From assembly GCA_003952965.2 (NCBI GenBank), contig CM025855.1, positions 18,965,638-19,029,637 of the forward strand: a stretch of 64,000 nt of DNA. Reading direction: 5' to 3'. The number at the start of each line of letters is the position of its first letter. Position 1 is the first letter of the stretch. Source of the stretch: Morella rubra. Lineage: Eukaryota; Streptophyta; Magnoliopsida; Fagales; Myricaceae. The notes below the pieces were generated by a model. It was given only the letters and a program-made list of their open reading frames with translations, searched no databases and was not told the DNA's origin. Positions 43,586 to 55,327 of this stretch are shown in pieces. Both the position numbers and the translations under genes were made by a program.

Positions 43586-46500
43586 ATGAAAATCTTATTT
43601 TGGAATTGCCATGGCTTTGGGCGAGCCACAACAATTCGTCTGCTTAGGCACGTGATGCAGCAACACCAACTTGAGCTTCTTTGTCTTGCTGAAACGAAGA
43701 TCCGGGAGACCAGACCGAGCCTTCCAGCGATGGGTTTTGGCGATGGTTTTGAGATTCCCCCAAGGGGAAATAGTGGTGGGCCCTCGGTTGCTTGGAATTT
43801 GGGAGTTTTATGTGATATTGATTTTTGTATTGATCATATTGTGAATCTTATTTTGACATCTGACCCCCTTAACCATCATTGGATGGTTTATTTTGTTTAT
43901 GGTCCTCCGGATTGCAATAGTAAAGATCTTTTTTGGTATGAGTTAGCTCAATGTGGTAGTGATTTTGGAGGGCCCTAGTTATGTTTTGGAGACTATAATG
44001 TTGTGTTGGGGCAGATTGATAAAGATGGGGGCAGACCCGTGGGCAATTCTAATTCTGGTGCTATGAACAGTTTTATTAACCACCACGGTATGATTGACCT
44101 TGGTTTTACTGGTAACTGGTATACTTGGTGTAATGGTAGGCAAGGAAGGACGTGTATTCAAGAACGCTTAGACCGTGCTCTGGCCAATGGAGAATGGACC
44201 AGCCTCTTCCCCTATGCGACCATTCGGCATTTGCCGCATGTTGCCTCGGACCATGCTTCGTTACTTCTAAAACACTAGAGGAGACATGCTGTCGGGACAA
44301 AAATAGTCCCGTTTTGAAGGTTTTTGGACCTCGGATGCCCGCTATCATTCGGTGATTGATTTTGCTTGGAAGATGCATACTGATGGTTCACCAGCATACG
44401 CCTTGTGCCAGCGTCTTAAGGGCACCAAGGAGGCCTTACGACGCTGGAACAGGGATGTATTCGGTAATATACAATCCCGAATAAAGGATTTGCAAGAAGG
44501 ATTATATCAAATTCAATCAGGCCGATTATGCTCATTTAAAGCATATGGAGCATGACATTCAGGCTTAATTAATTCAGGTGCAGCAGCAAGAAGAAACCTT
44601 GTGGAAACACAAATCTCGGGTTACTTGGCTTACCACCCCGGATTTGAATATGCGTTATTTGCATGTTTCTACTATTGTGCGCAGGAGGCGCAGTAGCATT
44701 GAAGCTTTACAAGATGCGGAGGGCTGATGGTTACATGATCACGAAACTGTTGGAGGGTACATTGAAAATCATTTCAAGAATTTATTTGCACGTAGTAATG
44801 TTACTTTTCCTTGAGGCTTGAAAGGGTTTCTTCCTTTATGGATTGATACGGAGGATAATGTCATGTTGTGCGGCATGCCTGAGGAAAATGAAAGTAGCTT
44901 GGGCAACATAGATTGCAATCCCTAGGTCCGGATGGGTTTACGGCGAATTTTTATCAAAAATATTGGCAAGTGGTCAAACAAGACGTTATTGCCATGGTTC
45001 GTAGTTTTTTCTTGAATGGATTTTTGCTGCGTCAAATGAACCACACTAATTTGTTGTGGATTCCAAAAGCTGAGAAACCAATGACGATGGGACAATTCCG
45101 GCCTATCAGTCTATGCAATGTGAGCTACAAGATTATTTTAAAGATTTCAGCTGGTAGATTGCGATCTGTGTTGCCCAAGCTAATTTCTGGAAGTCAAAAT
45201 TATTTTGTTCCAAATCGTCAAATTCAGGAAAATATTATCCTGGTGCATGAATCGATGTATACGCTCAAACGTAAACAAGGGCATGGTGGACTTATGGTGG
45301 CTAAAATTGACATGGAGAAAGCCTATGACAAGGTCGATTAGGGTTTTTTTTTTATTGAAGTGCTTCGATGCTTCAGGTTTTCTGATCGTTGGTGCCAATG
45401 GATTTACCAATGCATTTCGACCACCTCATTTTCCATCCTTCTCAATGACTCACCCTATGGCTTGTTTAAACCAGGGCGGGGTTTTCACCAAGGGGACCCT
45501 TTATCCCCATTCCTCTTTGTGCTCGTCATGGGGGTTTTCTCACGGATGCTAAGGAAAGCAGAGGAGTTGAACTCGCTTCATGGTGTCAGTATTGCTAGAG
45601 GTGCCCCCTATATTTCGCATCTTTTTTTTTGCCGATGACATTATGTTGTTTTAAAGAGCCAACAGAAGCGAAGTATTGCAACTCAAATGCTGCCTTTCTA
45701 CTTTTGCGAACCGGTCGAGGCAATCGGTTAATTATCAGATTTTATATCTGCACTTCAGTGGTAACATGTCTCAAGATGCTAAGGACTCAATCACAACTTT
45801 ACTGCGTCTCCACCAGGAGCAATCCGGAGGCAAATACCATGGTTTGTCGTTATGCATCCATCGTTCTCGAAGTCAAGCTTGTAAGGCACTTCAAGCGAAG
45901 GTGGCAATCGGGTGGCTGGATGGAAAGCCGAAGTGTTGTCTCAAGTAGGTCGCACGGTGTTAATTCAAGCAGGGCGCACGGTGTTATTTTATGGCAGTCT
46001 TTTTGCTTCCAAAAGAGTGCTCCGCGATATCGATTGTACGTTTAAGAATTTCTGGTGGGGCTTTCAAAATGAAAACTAGCGCCATTACCACCCCAAGGCG
46101 TGGAGTACTATCCGTGTCCGAAAAGAGTTAGGCGGCCTTGGGCTTTGGCGTATGGAGGATGTCAATAGAGCGACGCTAGGTAAGCTGGCTGGAAATTCAT
46201 TACTGAGAAGGATTCACTTTGGGCGCAATCATTATCGGCTAAATATTGCAAGCATGCTGAGTTTCTCTCTTTGCCGCTGACTGGAGGCAAATATTGGATC
46301 TGGAGCAGTTTACTCCAAATTCGAGACATTATTTCAGCAGGAGTATGTTGGCAGATTCGGGATGGGGATAATCTCAATATCTGGTGTGACCCCTGGGTGC
46401 TAGGAGTGGATCATTTTAGTCCTCGTTTGAAACCAGGAGCCTTGGTGGGCAGGCACACAAACCTTGGCAGCGATCTGATCTGTGATGATTCCTTTGAGTG

Positions 46501-47677
46501 GAATGTGCAGTTGATTCGTAATATTTTTAATACCCCTTCGGCTGATGCTATTCTTCAAATCAAATTGCCAGCCCATCCTGGAGTTGATTCCCCCATTTGG
46601 ATGAAGGACCCGAAAGGAAGGTTGACTCTGAAGGCAGCCTATAATTTTATTCTTCAAGATAGAGTGACTTCCACAGGGGGCCTGGCAAAAGAGGACTGGC
46701 AGATTCTGTGGCAACTAAAAATTCAGCACCGGCTTAAATTAGTGCTCTGGAAGGTAATTGTTAAGGCGCTGCCTATCCGTGGGAAATTACGCTTTGGGCA
46801 GGTCGGTGATGGAGGAGCTGGGTTATGCCCCCTTTTTTGAGGTGCAGAGGAATTAGTGGTCCACTTATTCCTTGATTGTCCTAGGACAAAATTCTTTTGG
46901 CGCCAGGGCCCCTAGCCTTTGATTACTGCTCCCTTTGTCCGCCAACCTATTTCAGACTTGATGCATTTTCTCCTGAACCGGAAACCCTCCCGAATGTGTT
47001 GAAGGACCATTGGAGAGACATGATGTTAGCTACGGCTATTTGCTTGGATGTTATTTGGTATGTCCGAAATAAGGTGGTGCACGAGCAAGATATTTCTCCT
47101 CCAAATGCTTTGATTGATGAAGTGATCCGACGTTATGATGCTCACCAGTTTGCGTGGGCATCTCGGGGGCATGATAAAGAGAAATTGGAAGCCTCTCGAT
47201 TTTGGTCAGTTGAAGATCAACAACGAAGTGGCTGTTGTGGGGGATAATTTTTTCTTAGCGGCGATATGCCGGGACACTGAGGGACATATTCTTAAAGCAA
47301 CCTCCAGCAAGTTGACAGGTAGGAATCCCATTGAAGGCGAGGCTAGAGCTGCCCGGTTGGCTTGTCACCTAGCTGCAGAATTCGTGGACCAGGTGATTGT
47401 TATTGAAGGAGACTGTTTGAATTTGGTTAACCAAGTGGAGGAGCTCAATAGTGAACCAGATTGGGATATTGTGGGGGAGGCATGCACTATTCGTAGATTA
47501 CTAATGGACCATATGCAATGGAGTTTCCGCTGGATCCCACGTGAGGCTAATTGTGCAGCTCACAATCTGGCAAAATGGTGCAGCATGAATGATGTTCTTA
47601 GAGATTTAAGTCTTACGGATTTACTGTCTGATGTTGTGCATTGTGATCATGCAGCTCATATGAGACTTCCCCCTTGA
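43586..47677 (+). pseudogene. LINE ORF2: endonuclease, RT, zf-RVT, RNase H
   Basis: Domains in order. Endonuclease: MKILFWNCHGFGRATTIRLL (43586), LCLAETKIR, GDYNVVLGQIDKDGG (about 43990), YTWCNGRQGRTCIQERLDRA (about 44120), ASDHASLLL. RT: LGPDGFTANFYQKYW (about 44925), FRPISLCNVSYKIILKIS (about 45095), KIDMEKAYDKVD (about 45305), a frameshift, then GDPLSPFLFVLVMG and YISHLFF followed after a +1 shift by ADD (about 45620-45640). zf-RVT region: 46290-46850. RNase H: NFFLAAICRDTEGH, IEGEARAARLACHLAAEF, FRWIPREANCAAHNLAKW (47240-47580). Stops at 43978, 44277 and elsewhere, and several frameshifts. Not functional. Confidence 0.9.
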
Positions 47678-47733
47678 TGTATCGTTGGATGTTTGATCAT
47701 AAAAAAAAAAAAAGAAGAGTAATTTGACTAGCT

Positions 47734-48425
47734 TAAACCACAATAAAAATGTACAAAATAATAGATTTAAGGGTACCTATGATTAAACCTAAAAGAAAAG
47801 AAAATGTCACTATGTGGGTAATTGATGCCATGATGATTTTTAAATGATTTGTTTATGCATATTCAAATGTTACATAATCATCACATGGACATTTAATTGG
47901 CCAAGACTGAGACAAAGGACTTATGAACCCTGAGAATTGATGACAGTACCACTCATTGGGAAGAGTGCAGCCACCATCGATAGAATCCAGTAGGTGATCT
48001 TCCATAGGCAATGATACGAGGCTTGCCTATGAAGTGTCTCGGTGTGTCAGATAACACAAGACTGTCACAAAGGAAGAGGAAGTGGGACGCACAACCCTAA
48101 TTCTGGGATTTAAATAGAGCATATGTAGGGACACCTCATCCAGACCACTGAATGAAAAAGTTATGAACTGGGGATATAGGCATCTCATTTCTGCATTACA
48201 CGTGCATTTTCCTTTCACTATTTGCTCTAGTTATTTTATTCTTTAAAAATTATTATTCTTTATTTTTTCTTGTTTATGTATGCGCCATATTCCCCTTCCT
48301 CGACCTTACTCAGTCTTAACAACTCACTCTGTTTCTTTTCTTTGATGCATGTGCATCATCAAAAACTAGTAGAAGATGAGTGTTCTAGGGTTACCAGACA
48401 CTAAACTTGGACCTATACATTTTGG
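47734..48425 (+). other. Gypsy LTR (unit B) segment, no gene
   Basis: This continues the LTR after the LINE. It holds the CGCACAACC landmark (48090) shared with unit A position 43 and the solo LTR at 42390. No reading frame of interest. Confidence 0.7.
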
Positions 48426-48660
48426 TTATGCATTTCAAGGTGTGGGTCTCACACACATATGAGATATCAATGAAGCATTCCCACCACTAGTACCTCATGG
48501 ACCCACCCGCACCTGAGCTGGTAGATTTTGGTTAGTGGACGCACTGATTGAGCTGGTGATTCCTTTTTAAACACTACCGGCTGCTCCGGTGAACCCTACT
48601 TAGATGACGTTAGGAGACGGCATTGTGGATCTGACAAGTGAAGATGATGATAAGCAGTAG
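48426..48660 (+). other. Coding-like block inside gypsy LTR (unit B copy)
   Basis: This is the same block as at 757-995 and 42755-42975. Here stops interrupt the first half, but the end reads DGIVDLTSEDDDKQ before TAG (48658-48660), so the I-V-D-L-T-S plus acidic tail is best preserved. Confidence 0.45.
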
Positions 48661-49147
48661 CATTTTCTCTATTTTCCTTATTGTAGTACGTGATAGTTTT
48701 TCTTGAACTTTTAAACTCTGGTTAGTTGTAATTATCATGGATGGATTGGCTACTATGCGCTATAGTGCTGCTCACACTTTTGTGTTCATAGCCATTTTTG
48801 TTATGTCCTCGTGAAGGGTATTTTTTTTACTCTGTGATATGAAATTTCGTTTTTAACGATCTTTTACAAGTTTTTCTAGTGTCATTCCCTCTTTCTTCCA
48901 ATTATCATTATATTGTGTAGTTATCTGCAAATCGAATTAAAATTTAAAAATTTATCTTTAAAGTTAATTATTTCCAAAACCCTATACGGGTAATTGAAGC
49001 TTTCAATTAGATTTCTACTATTCTTTTCTTAGGGCATTTTAGTGATTTGGCACCAGCACAGTTTACCTGCCATAACTCCACTTTATTTGTGTATTTTATT
49101 AAAATAAAGAGAGCTTAGGGGTTAGTGTAAGTACGGGGTGTGACAGA

Positions 49148-49161
49148 TGGTATTAGAGCAT
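49148..49161 (+). other. Primer-binding site of gypsy unit B
   Basis: TGGTATTAGAGCATGG, two bases after the LTR end, resembles the initiator-tRNA-Met complement with one change. Confidence 0.8.
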
Positions 49162-49227
49162 GGTTAGGATTAAATTTGTGTCACTTGGGTACTCAAACTT
49201 TCTCTATTTTGTGGTCTTAATGATATT

Positions 49228-50120
49228 ATGCCCTTTAGGAGTATTATGGCAGCGAATGATGGAAATGAGAGTCCAAACTGGGAAGGGGGTCAACCTAACT
49301 CAGGATTTGACGTTGAGGGGATACATGGAAATTTGGCAAAATTTATAGCCCAACAAATGAACCAGGCCAACAATCAAGTTGAAAGGAGAAATGAAGGATG
49401 TTCCTTTAACCAATTTAATCGACAGCATCCTATTTATTTTCATGGTAAATCTTACCCTGTGATGGCGGAGAACTAGATTTTGGATATTGGGGAGTTGTTT
49501 AGAGTTAGAGTGCACAGATGAGCATAAGGTACTTTATGCTGCCTATAAGCTGTCAAAGGAGGCTAAGAGGAGGTGGATATCTAGAAGGGCACTTTTGGAG
49601 CAAGAATTTCAAGGAGCATTGATTATGTGGGCGAGATTCAAAATGGAGTTTCTAAATCGGTATTTTCTGGGCTCAGCGAGAGATGCAAAGGCGAAGGAGT
49701 TTGCCAGTTTAGTACAAGAATTGATGTCAATAAAAGAATATGCAGCTAAGTTTATGGAGTTGTTGCAATTTGCTCCTCATTTAATACTGGATCAGGAGAA
49801 GAAGGCGATGAAATTCAAGGATAGGTTACACCCCCGGATTTTCAACCGAATTTGTAGCCATAACTTTGGGAATCTGGCGGAGCTAGTGCAGCGTGCCACA
49901 ATAATAGAGTGCAGTATTCAAAGGAATGCGGCCTTTTATGAATGATAGAAGAAGCGTCTCTGCAACAAGGAAGTAATTCACGGGATCAACCCCAGATAAA
50001 GAAGTTTAATAATAACAATGGACAATGGAGAGGATAAGGGGGTAACATGGTATTTAGGGGAAATCATGGATTAACTTGTCCCCACTGTAATCACACAAAC
50101 ACAAACATACACAAACATTT
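49228..50120 (+). pseudogene. Ty3/gypsy gag, unit B (uninterrupted site copy)
   Basis: It begins MPFRSIMAANDGNESPNWEG and, after a stop near 49475, continues as YAAYKLSKEAKRRWISRRAL, then WARFKMEFLNRYFLGSARDA and EFASLVQELMSIKEYAAKFM to a stop at 49945. It provides the empty site for the solo LTR that split gag in unit A. The zinc knuckle start CPHCN (about 50080) runs into an ACACAA-rich tract instead of the second Cys/His residues. Confidence 0.85.
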
Positions 50121-50329
50121 GCTATGTTTGTGGTCGCTTGAGGCACTATGCTTGTGAATACCCTATAAGGAAAAATGGTCCCCTCAAGTGCAACCCCGAG
50201 CACCATCGAGAAATGGTGGTAGAACTGTGAACCGTTGAAAGCAGCAGTGAAATATTGATATGGCCAGAGTTTTTGCACTGACCGCATAGAAGGAGGAGGC
50301 AACGGAAGCTGTGGTGTCAGGTACTTTCC

Positions 50330-50960
50330 TCTTGTCTCATGGATCAGCAACTGTGTTGCTTGACTCTAGAGCTGCACATTCTTTTATTTCTTGTCACTAC
50401 AAGCTATTGTGTGAAATTAAGAGTCTGTGTTGGAAGTAGCAACTCCAATAGGGCTCTCTAAAGTCTGTGATCAGGTTGTGAAGGATTTTCCTATTTTGAT
50501 AGAAAGTTTAGTATTGCCAGTCAATCTTGTTCTCATCGATATGGTCAAGTTCAATATAATTCTTGGGATGAATTGGTTATCAATGCATCATGCCTTAGTG
50601 GACTATTTCAACAAAGAAGTAGTTTTTCGAATGTTGGGTCAAGAAGAGTTTAAGTATCAGAGCTCTCGAGGGAAACCTATGCCCCACTTTATATCGACTC
50701 TACATACATGAAAATGTTTGCTTGGAGGAGCCCAAGGATTTTTAGTTTCTTTCATTGGATCGGGAAGTAAAATGAAGGAGTTGGATTCAATACAGTGGTC
50801 GGAAGATAAAGTTTGAAATCGAGGTTAAACCAGAGACGGCTCCAATATCGAAAGCATTGTATATGCATAAACTTTTTGGGGAAAGAATAAACATATATAC
50901 TAAAACTACGTCTACGAGGTATTACCTTGTGGTTGACACAGCTAAAAAACCTCCTACCAA
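50330..50960 (+). pseudogene. Ty3/gypsy protease and RT start, unit B
   Basis: The protease reads VLLDSRAAHSFIS (DSG changed to DSR), then EVATPIGLSKVCDQVVKDFP and FNIILGMNWLSMHHALVDYF (50427-50640). About 30 bp are missing after the active site relative to unit A. Pol decays at about 50900, the same place as in unit A. Confidence 0.8.
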
Positions 50961-51415
50961 AATTTCAATTGTGTAGGCAGTCTTCAAGCATGAATCAACC
51001 CACAGTAACAAATAGGATAATTAGTTGAATCTCCACCTACGCTTGTTGTCGATCTTGCACTACTTGGTGATGGAGGTGCATTGCTGAAAAGACATGTGAC
51101 AAATCCATTATAAACCTAAGTGGCAATTACTGTGCAAAAAAATTAAGAAAGCCAGGCAACTTAAAAACTTACCTTGATTTTGAGGAAATCTAACTTCATA
51201 CTTATTGACATAGTGAATATACAACACATTCATAGAGTAAACGGTTTATAAGAGAGCAAGAGAACTTGGTTGTGATCTTCTATACTAGAAATCCACTGTG
51301 AAAGAGGAGATTGTCACCAAAACAAATATTCTTCTCACCCCATGGCTTTTCTCTTTTAGTCAAACATACAACTCACCAACGGTTTCGCTTGGCATGTACT
51401 TTTGAAGGATGTATC
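50961..51415. other. Non-coding stretch shared with unit A
   Basis: It matches 21130-21640 of unit A. No coding signal. Confidence 0.6.
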
Positions 51416-52390
51416 TGTAGAAAGAATGCAAGCGGAAGAATTTGAGAGAATTCCTCCAAGCGATTGGCAAACTCAGTGGCAGTCTCTGATAAAAGCTTTT
51501 CGAGTTGAGGAAAAGCCCCAGATACATAGTACCAAAGTTTCCTCCCTTTAAGAAAAATCGTCATAGTTGAAGCCTAGAGATTGTAATTCGTCCCATCCAA
51601 AATGATCTCAATAGGCCGAGTGACATCATTTGAGGAAGACATAGTCGAGGGTCCAAGAAAATAAGCAGATTTGGAAAGCCAACCAAAAGGCAATGGTCAA
51701 AGTCAACCAAAATTTAATGTGACACGTCACTAGGGACGTGGCAGTTGAGGTGGAGTTGAACTGGGCTAAGTGTGAGTAAGAAAGCCCAAATAGGGAATCC
51801 AAAATAGAAAAGTCTAAAGACAAGGCCCAAAGAGAAGACCCATTATGCAGGCCTAACAAGAGTCAGGACCAAACCTGTAGGCGCTTGGAGTGGTGTAGAA
51901 AATCTTCAAAGAATCTTGCGGTGGCCTGTGGAGGCACATGTAGCAGAGGATTGACGTGAAATTTTACCAAACCGAAGAGCGTTGATGGACAAACACCTTA
52001 GTGATGGCAGTTCGGCGTGAGCGAACTTCGAAGTGCTTCAAAAAGACAAGGACAGCAGCAGGACAGTGAGGGACAAGAGAAAAACACAACAACTAGAATC
52101 TCTAACAAGGAAGGAGGCTAAGATGGGCACCAGAATTCTGGCGGCTCTGATACCATGTAGAAAGAATGTAAGCGGAAGAATTTGAAAGAATTCTTTGTAT
52201 TTCAATGTGTATAGAATTGTACAAGGAGGCCTATTTATAGGTGAAGAGGCCAAAGAAAAAAAGGAATGCAATAATTACAGAATAATTACAAAATGGAAAG
52301 AATCAATTAGAATCATCTAATTGCTAAACTTGGGGATTACTCAAGAGTGATGCCCAAGTAATGAGATATATGGTAATATATATCTCAACA
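51416..52390 (-). mobile_element. Small non-autonomous copia-like LTR element, 975 bp
   Basis: Ends are TGTAGAAAG (51416) and TCTCAACA (52390), with the duplication GTATC (51411-51415) and GCATC (52391-52395). A 235-bp LTR (52156-52390) is preceded by GGCTCTGATACCA, the reverse complement of a PBS, so it reads on the minus strand. At the other side only about 38 bp of LTR remain (51416-51453). Internally a minus-strand gag-like peptide starts MSSSNDVTRPIEIILDGTNY and contains MTIFLKGRKLWYYVSG, typical of copia gag. Unit A has the empty site near 21640. Confidence 0.8.
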
Positions 52391-52395
52391 GCATC

Positions 52396-52987
52396 CATCA
52401 GACCAAACTCAACTCCCCATATGGTTCCACATTTTTGTTCTACAATTGTGACCATAATTGCTAAACAAATAATTGTAACTCTTCTAACTTGGACAGGTTT
52501 TGAAGCATATGTCCCTGGATTTCGTTCTGTAAATCGAAACATCTTTGTCTTTGTTTCTAGTTGCATTGTTAAATACCTTATTGTGCGGTTATTCCCCCTT
52601 CCCCTACTTGTCCTAGAAAAAGTCACATTGTTAAATACACTTGTAATTTATGCAAAAAAGAAAAAAGAATAGCATGTTAATTTCATTGTACTGTTAAAAT
52701 TAACCTGTTGAATTAGAATGCAACACGAGTCACGAATTAAAAAAAAAATGTTTTGTATTGATAAGATGCTGGAGGTTTTGAGAGTTTATATGTCCATAGT
52801 CAGTAAAATCAGGAGAAGATGTTGCAGTATATATTAAGGAGAGGAGCAAACGAAACACAAACATACACAGTAAGCCTCAAGCTTAGTAAAGTAAAGGAGG
52901 CAGAATTATACAGAATGCATGTCAGAGTTCCCAGAGTAAAATCTCAAATTCAAGAGGACGACATAAACATTTAGGTGCCACTTCACT
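52396..52987 (-). other. 3' flank of the SDE3-like gene, unit B
   Basis: Shared with 21640-23130 of unit A apart from the A-only insert. It presumably includes the helicase 3' UTR. AATAAA-like signals cannot be assigned with confidence. Confidence 0.45.
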
Positions 52988-53934
52988 CTAACTCAAACCC
53001 TCAAAGATGTGTGAAAAACATTGGATCATGGCCCTGCTTTGTTGAAGTCTTTCCAAATATGAAATCTTCAACCCATATTGTCGAGCAATGGCAGAGCGGA
53101 CAAATCCTGGATGATTTCTCGGGTCACCAGTAACTACTACAGTCGTATTCTCATTGGCCAAATGAGCCAGAGGCACTATTGCCTCTGGCTCGATCACTGA
53201 TGACACATCTACAAGAAATATATGACTAAAATGTTTGGCAGTTATGCCTTCATTATGTAGCCGAAAGCTACTCATATAAGTGGAGAAAATCACCCTAGAT
53301 TTCTGAAGTTTCGGGCGTGAAGGATAAGTAAAACATTCTTCATTATAAGGACACAAAGGAAGGATCTTTTCATCTACCTCATCCACATGCCGAAATGCCG
53401 CATTTGCTCGAAACATTTCCAATTTTGGAATTGATCCCATCAAACTCCTCATCAACCCATCAGAAGTGATATTTGTAGGCGCACATACAAGAATCCGAGA
53501 TGCTTGTGAGGTTTGGTAAATCTGGCGTACTGCTTCTTGAACAAAGTTTCCTGTTTTTGACAGTTCATAACTTTCACGGGTGGATCTCTTTTGAAGGAAG
53601 ATACACAAGGTGGACCTGCTACAAGATAAGGTGGGGAGCCCCTAAGGCTTAAGATTTGACGGATGGCAGAGGATTGTTCTAGATTATGTTTGTCGTATCT
53701 GGGTAGCAGAGATGGTGGGTCAAGGATGTTCTTTCTAAAGACTTGTTCAGGGAAGAGGAAGTTTTGGAAGAAAGGATCAGATGCAGCTTCAACTGCTTGA
53801 TGAGCTCTCTTTAAGCAAACTCTGTTGAATGTGAAACTGATGTCATATTTGCGTGTCCAATGGTGCTGCGAATGAAAATCATCTTCAAATTCAACTAGCA
53901 CAAAACTGCTCTTCTTCACCCGATGGATAATCCC
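52988..53934 (-). pseudogene. SDE3-like exon 3: helicase domain with degenerate motifs
   Basis: Start: GIIHRVKKSSFVLVEFEDDF after an AACAG acceptor. Then HSQHHWTRKYDISFTFNRVC, a Q-motif-like DKHNLEQSSAIRQIL (about 53690), and PPYLVAGPPC at 53630-53600, where GxxGxGKT is expected but SSFKRD follows. A frameshift near 53590 leads into TRESYELSKTGNFVQEAV. Next come RILVCAPTN (motif Ia, about 53490), RVIFSTYMSSFRLHNEG, HIFLVDVSSVIEPEAIVPL (DVSS where DEAxQ is usual, about 53215), and VVVTGDPRNHPG (motif III, about 53135). It ends SYLERLQQSRAMIQCF and stops at 52988. The loss of the Walker lysine and the acidic pair means no ATPase activity is expected. Confidence 0.8.
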
Positions 53935-55106
53935 CTGTTAAACATTTAAGAACATCGATTTCATCAACTAGAAGAAAAGGTGAAATTCATACACTCTGAT
54001 TAATAACCAAATAATGAACAAGAGTACAATGAAAACCAAAAGTCTGCACTAAGCAATAAATCTAGAAGTAAGGGATCATTCCTGATTTTAGTTTCTATCT
54101 TGCGACTTTTAAGAATTTTGGGACCCAGCCATTTGTTAATATACATATAACTACGAGTCTTTTGAGTTTGTGGCTGTTGGCAAAGATGCAAATTCAATAA
54201 AACACTTAATTCAAAGATATAAGTTCTAACAATGAAAATCACTGGTGCACTGCTGAAGGAGTTGGCTTGGTGGTAAGAGGTCAGGTACAAAGAGAGGGCT
54301 TGGTAATTGAAGGTCATAGTTTAGAGTGTCCATAGTGTTGATGCTACGTAGATGATTCTAATGTCCATATACCAGATCACCAAACTCTTATGAATATGCC
54401 TCGGGTGGGGATGGGAATAGGCTATGGATCTGTACGTCTTGAGGGATAGAGAGTGCTTGTGGACCCCTATATTTCTCTAAGCTTCCTCGCAGATAAGGTG
54501 TTACTATTGTCACCCCAGGGAGAGGGACCAATATCCAGTTTCACTCTCACCTTTTCTTTTTCTTAGGAAAATACTTAATAACTGTAGTAGAAAAGAACTG
54601 AACAAAAGTTCATAAGTACATGAATACTTCTACCTTAAGCAACCAGGCAAATAAGTATTTCATTAAATCTCAAAAGCTACGGAAGTTGCTTACAAATGCA
54701 TTACACCTGGATGTGCTTTATTGATGAACAATACTTTTTAACAAGGGATAAATCCAAAATTTGTCCCTATGGTTTACCATTTTATCTGATTATTCCCTAG
54801 GATTTAAAATCCATCAAATTAGTTGTTTAATATCTATCAAATTTGAAGGGTCATGAGGGACTAATGTCTCCCTAGGGTCTAAAATCCATCAAATTTGAAG
54901 GATCGCGGGGACTAATGTCTTGATGGATTTTAAACCGCAGGGACTAATTTGATAAATTTTAAAACTCAAGGACTAATCAAATAAAATGGTATACCACATG
55001 GACGAAATTGGTATTTATCCCTTTTACCAAAACATGTGTCAGAGACAGTTCATGGTGGCTGAAGGGGAAAAGAAGAGAGGAAAAAAAGACAGTCCAGAAA
55101 GTTTAC
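53935..55106 (-). other. Helicase intron 2, unit B
   Basis: The intron lies between donor GTAAAC at 55106 and acceptor CAG at 53935. It contains the MITE at 54745-55021. The part 53940-54430 is missing from unit A. A reading frame at 54000-54317 has no family resemblance. Confidence 0.6.
54745..55021. mobile_element. Mutator-type MITE in helicase intron 2 (unit B copy)
   Basis: Ends are GGGATAAATCC and ATTTATCCC, with the 9-bp duplication TTTTAACAA (54736-54744) and TTTTACCAA (55022-55030). TIRs are about 50 bp. The interior has 3-4 diverged repeats around AAAATCCATCAAATTTGAAGG. The same MITE is at 24813-25080. Confidence 0.8.
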
Positions 55107-55327
55107 CTGAAACATTTCAGTGCTTTCACCCGAAGGTCGGGCATGAACAAAGTCTCTTGATAAAAGAAAGGGCGCTTCTCAGGAACAGAGCTGATCTCAA
55201 AGGCTACAAAGATCTTATCATCTCTTTCCTTGCTTTCTTTGGAAAGACTTTTCTTGCTTGATTTCTTAGATATCTCTGCTTCATGCAACTCCAAAGTCAC
55301 ATTCTTCAATTGGAAGTTTTCCCATTT
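55107..55327 (-). pseudogene. SDE3-like exon 2 with one-base deletion (unit B)
   Basis: It reads KWENFQLKNVTLELHEAEIS and IFVAFEISSVPEKRPF. Unit A has a GGCGGCCC stretch where this copy has GCGCCC, and the frame then shifts to FYQETLFMPDL. The rest of the exon is otherwise nearly identical to unit A. Confidence 0.82.

Larger units (their letters stand above)
36753..47720 (+). mobile_element. LINE (L1-type), plus strand, split by retroposon and solo LTR
   Basis: The flanking duplication is AATTTTACTAGCT (36740-36752) and AATTTGACTAGCT (47721-47733), with 12 of 13 matching. The 3' end is a poly-A run (47701-47713) and a short A/G tail. The order is 5' leader, ORF1 (37907-39580), ORF2 (43586-47677). 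Excluding the retroposon (36768-37685 plus a 15-bp duplication) and the solo LTR (39581-43517 plus 5 bp), it is about 6.1 kb. It inserted in the gypsy LTR of unit B. Confidence 0.88.
32869..49145 (+). mobile_element. Ty3/gypsy unit B, 5' LTR, split by Pack-MULE and LINE
   Basis: The LTR starts TGTGACACCC at 32869 and ends GTGTGACA at 49145, followed by a PBS. Its own sequence is 32869-34688, 36673-36752 and 47734-49145, about 3.3 kb. The related solo LTR 39581-43517 gives collinear landmarks: a TCGGCT box and purine tract (33558-33680 versus 40385-40595), GGCCCAAAACCCAAGGCC (34500 versus 41730), and the CGCACAACC block (48090 versus 42390). Confidence 0.83.

Noticed and set aside
54000-54317. 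Minus-strand frame of 105 codons in helicase intron 2
   Set aside because: It has no family resemblance, and the region is absent from unit A without other effect.
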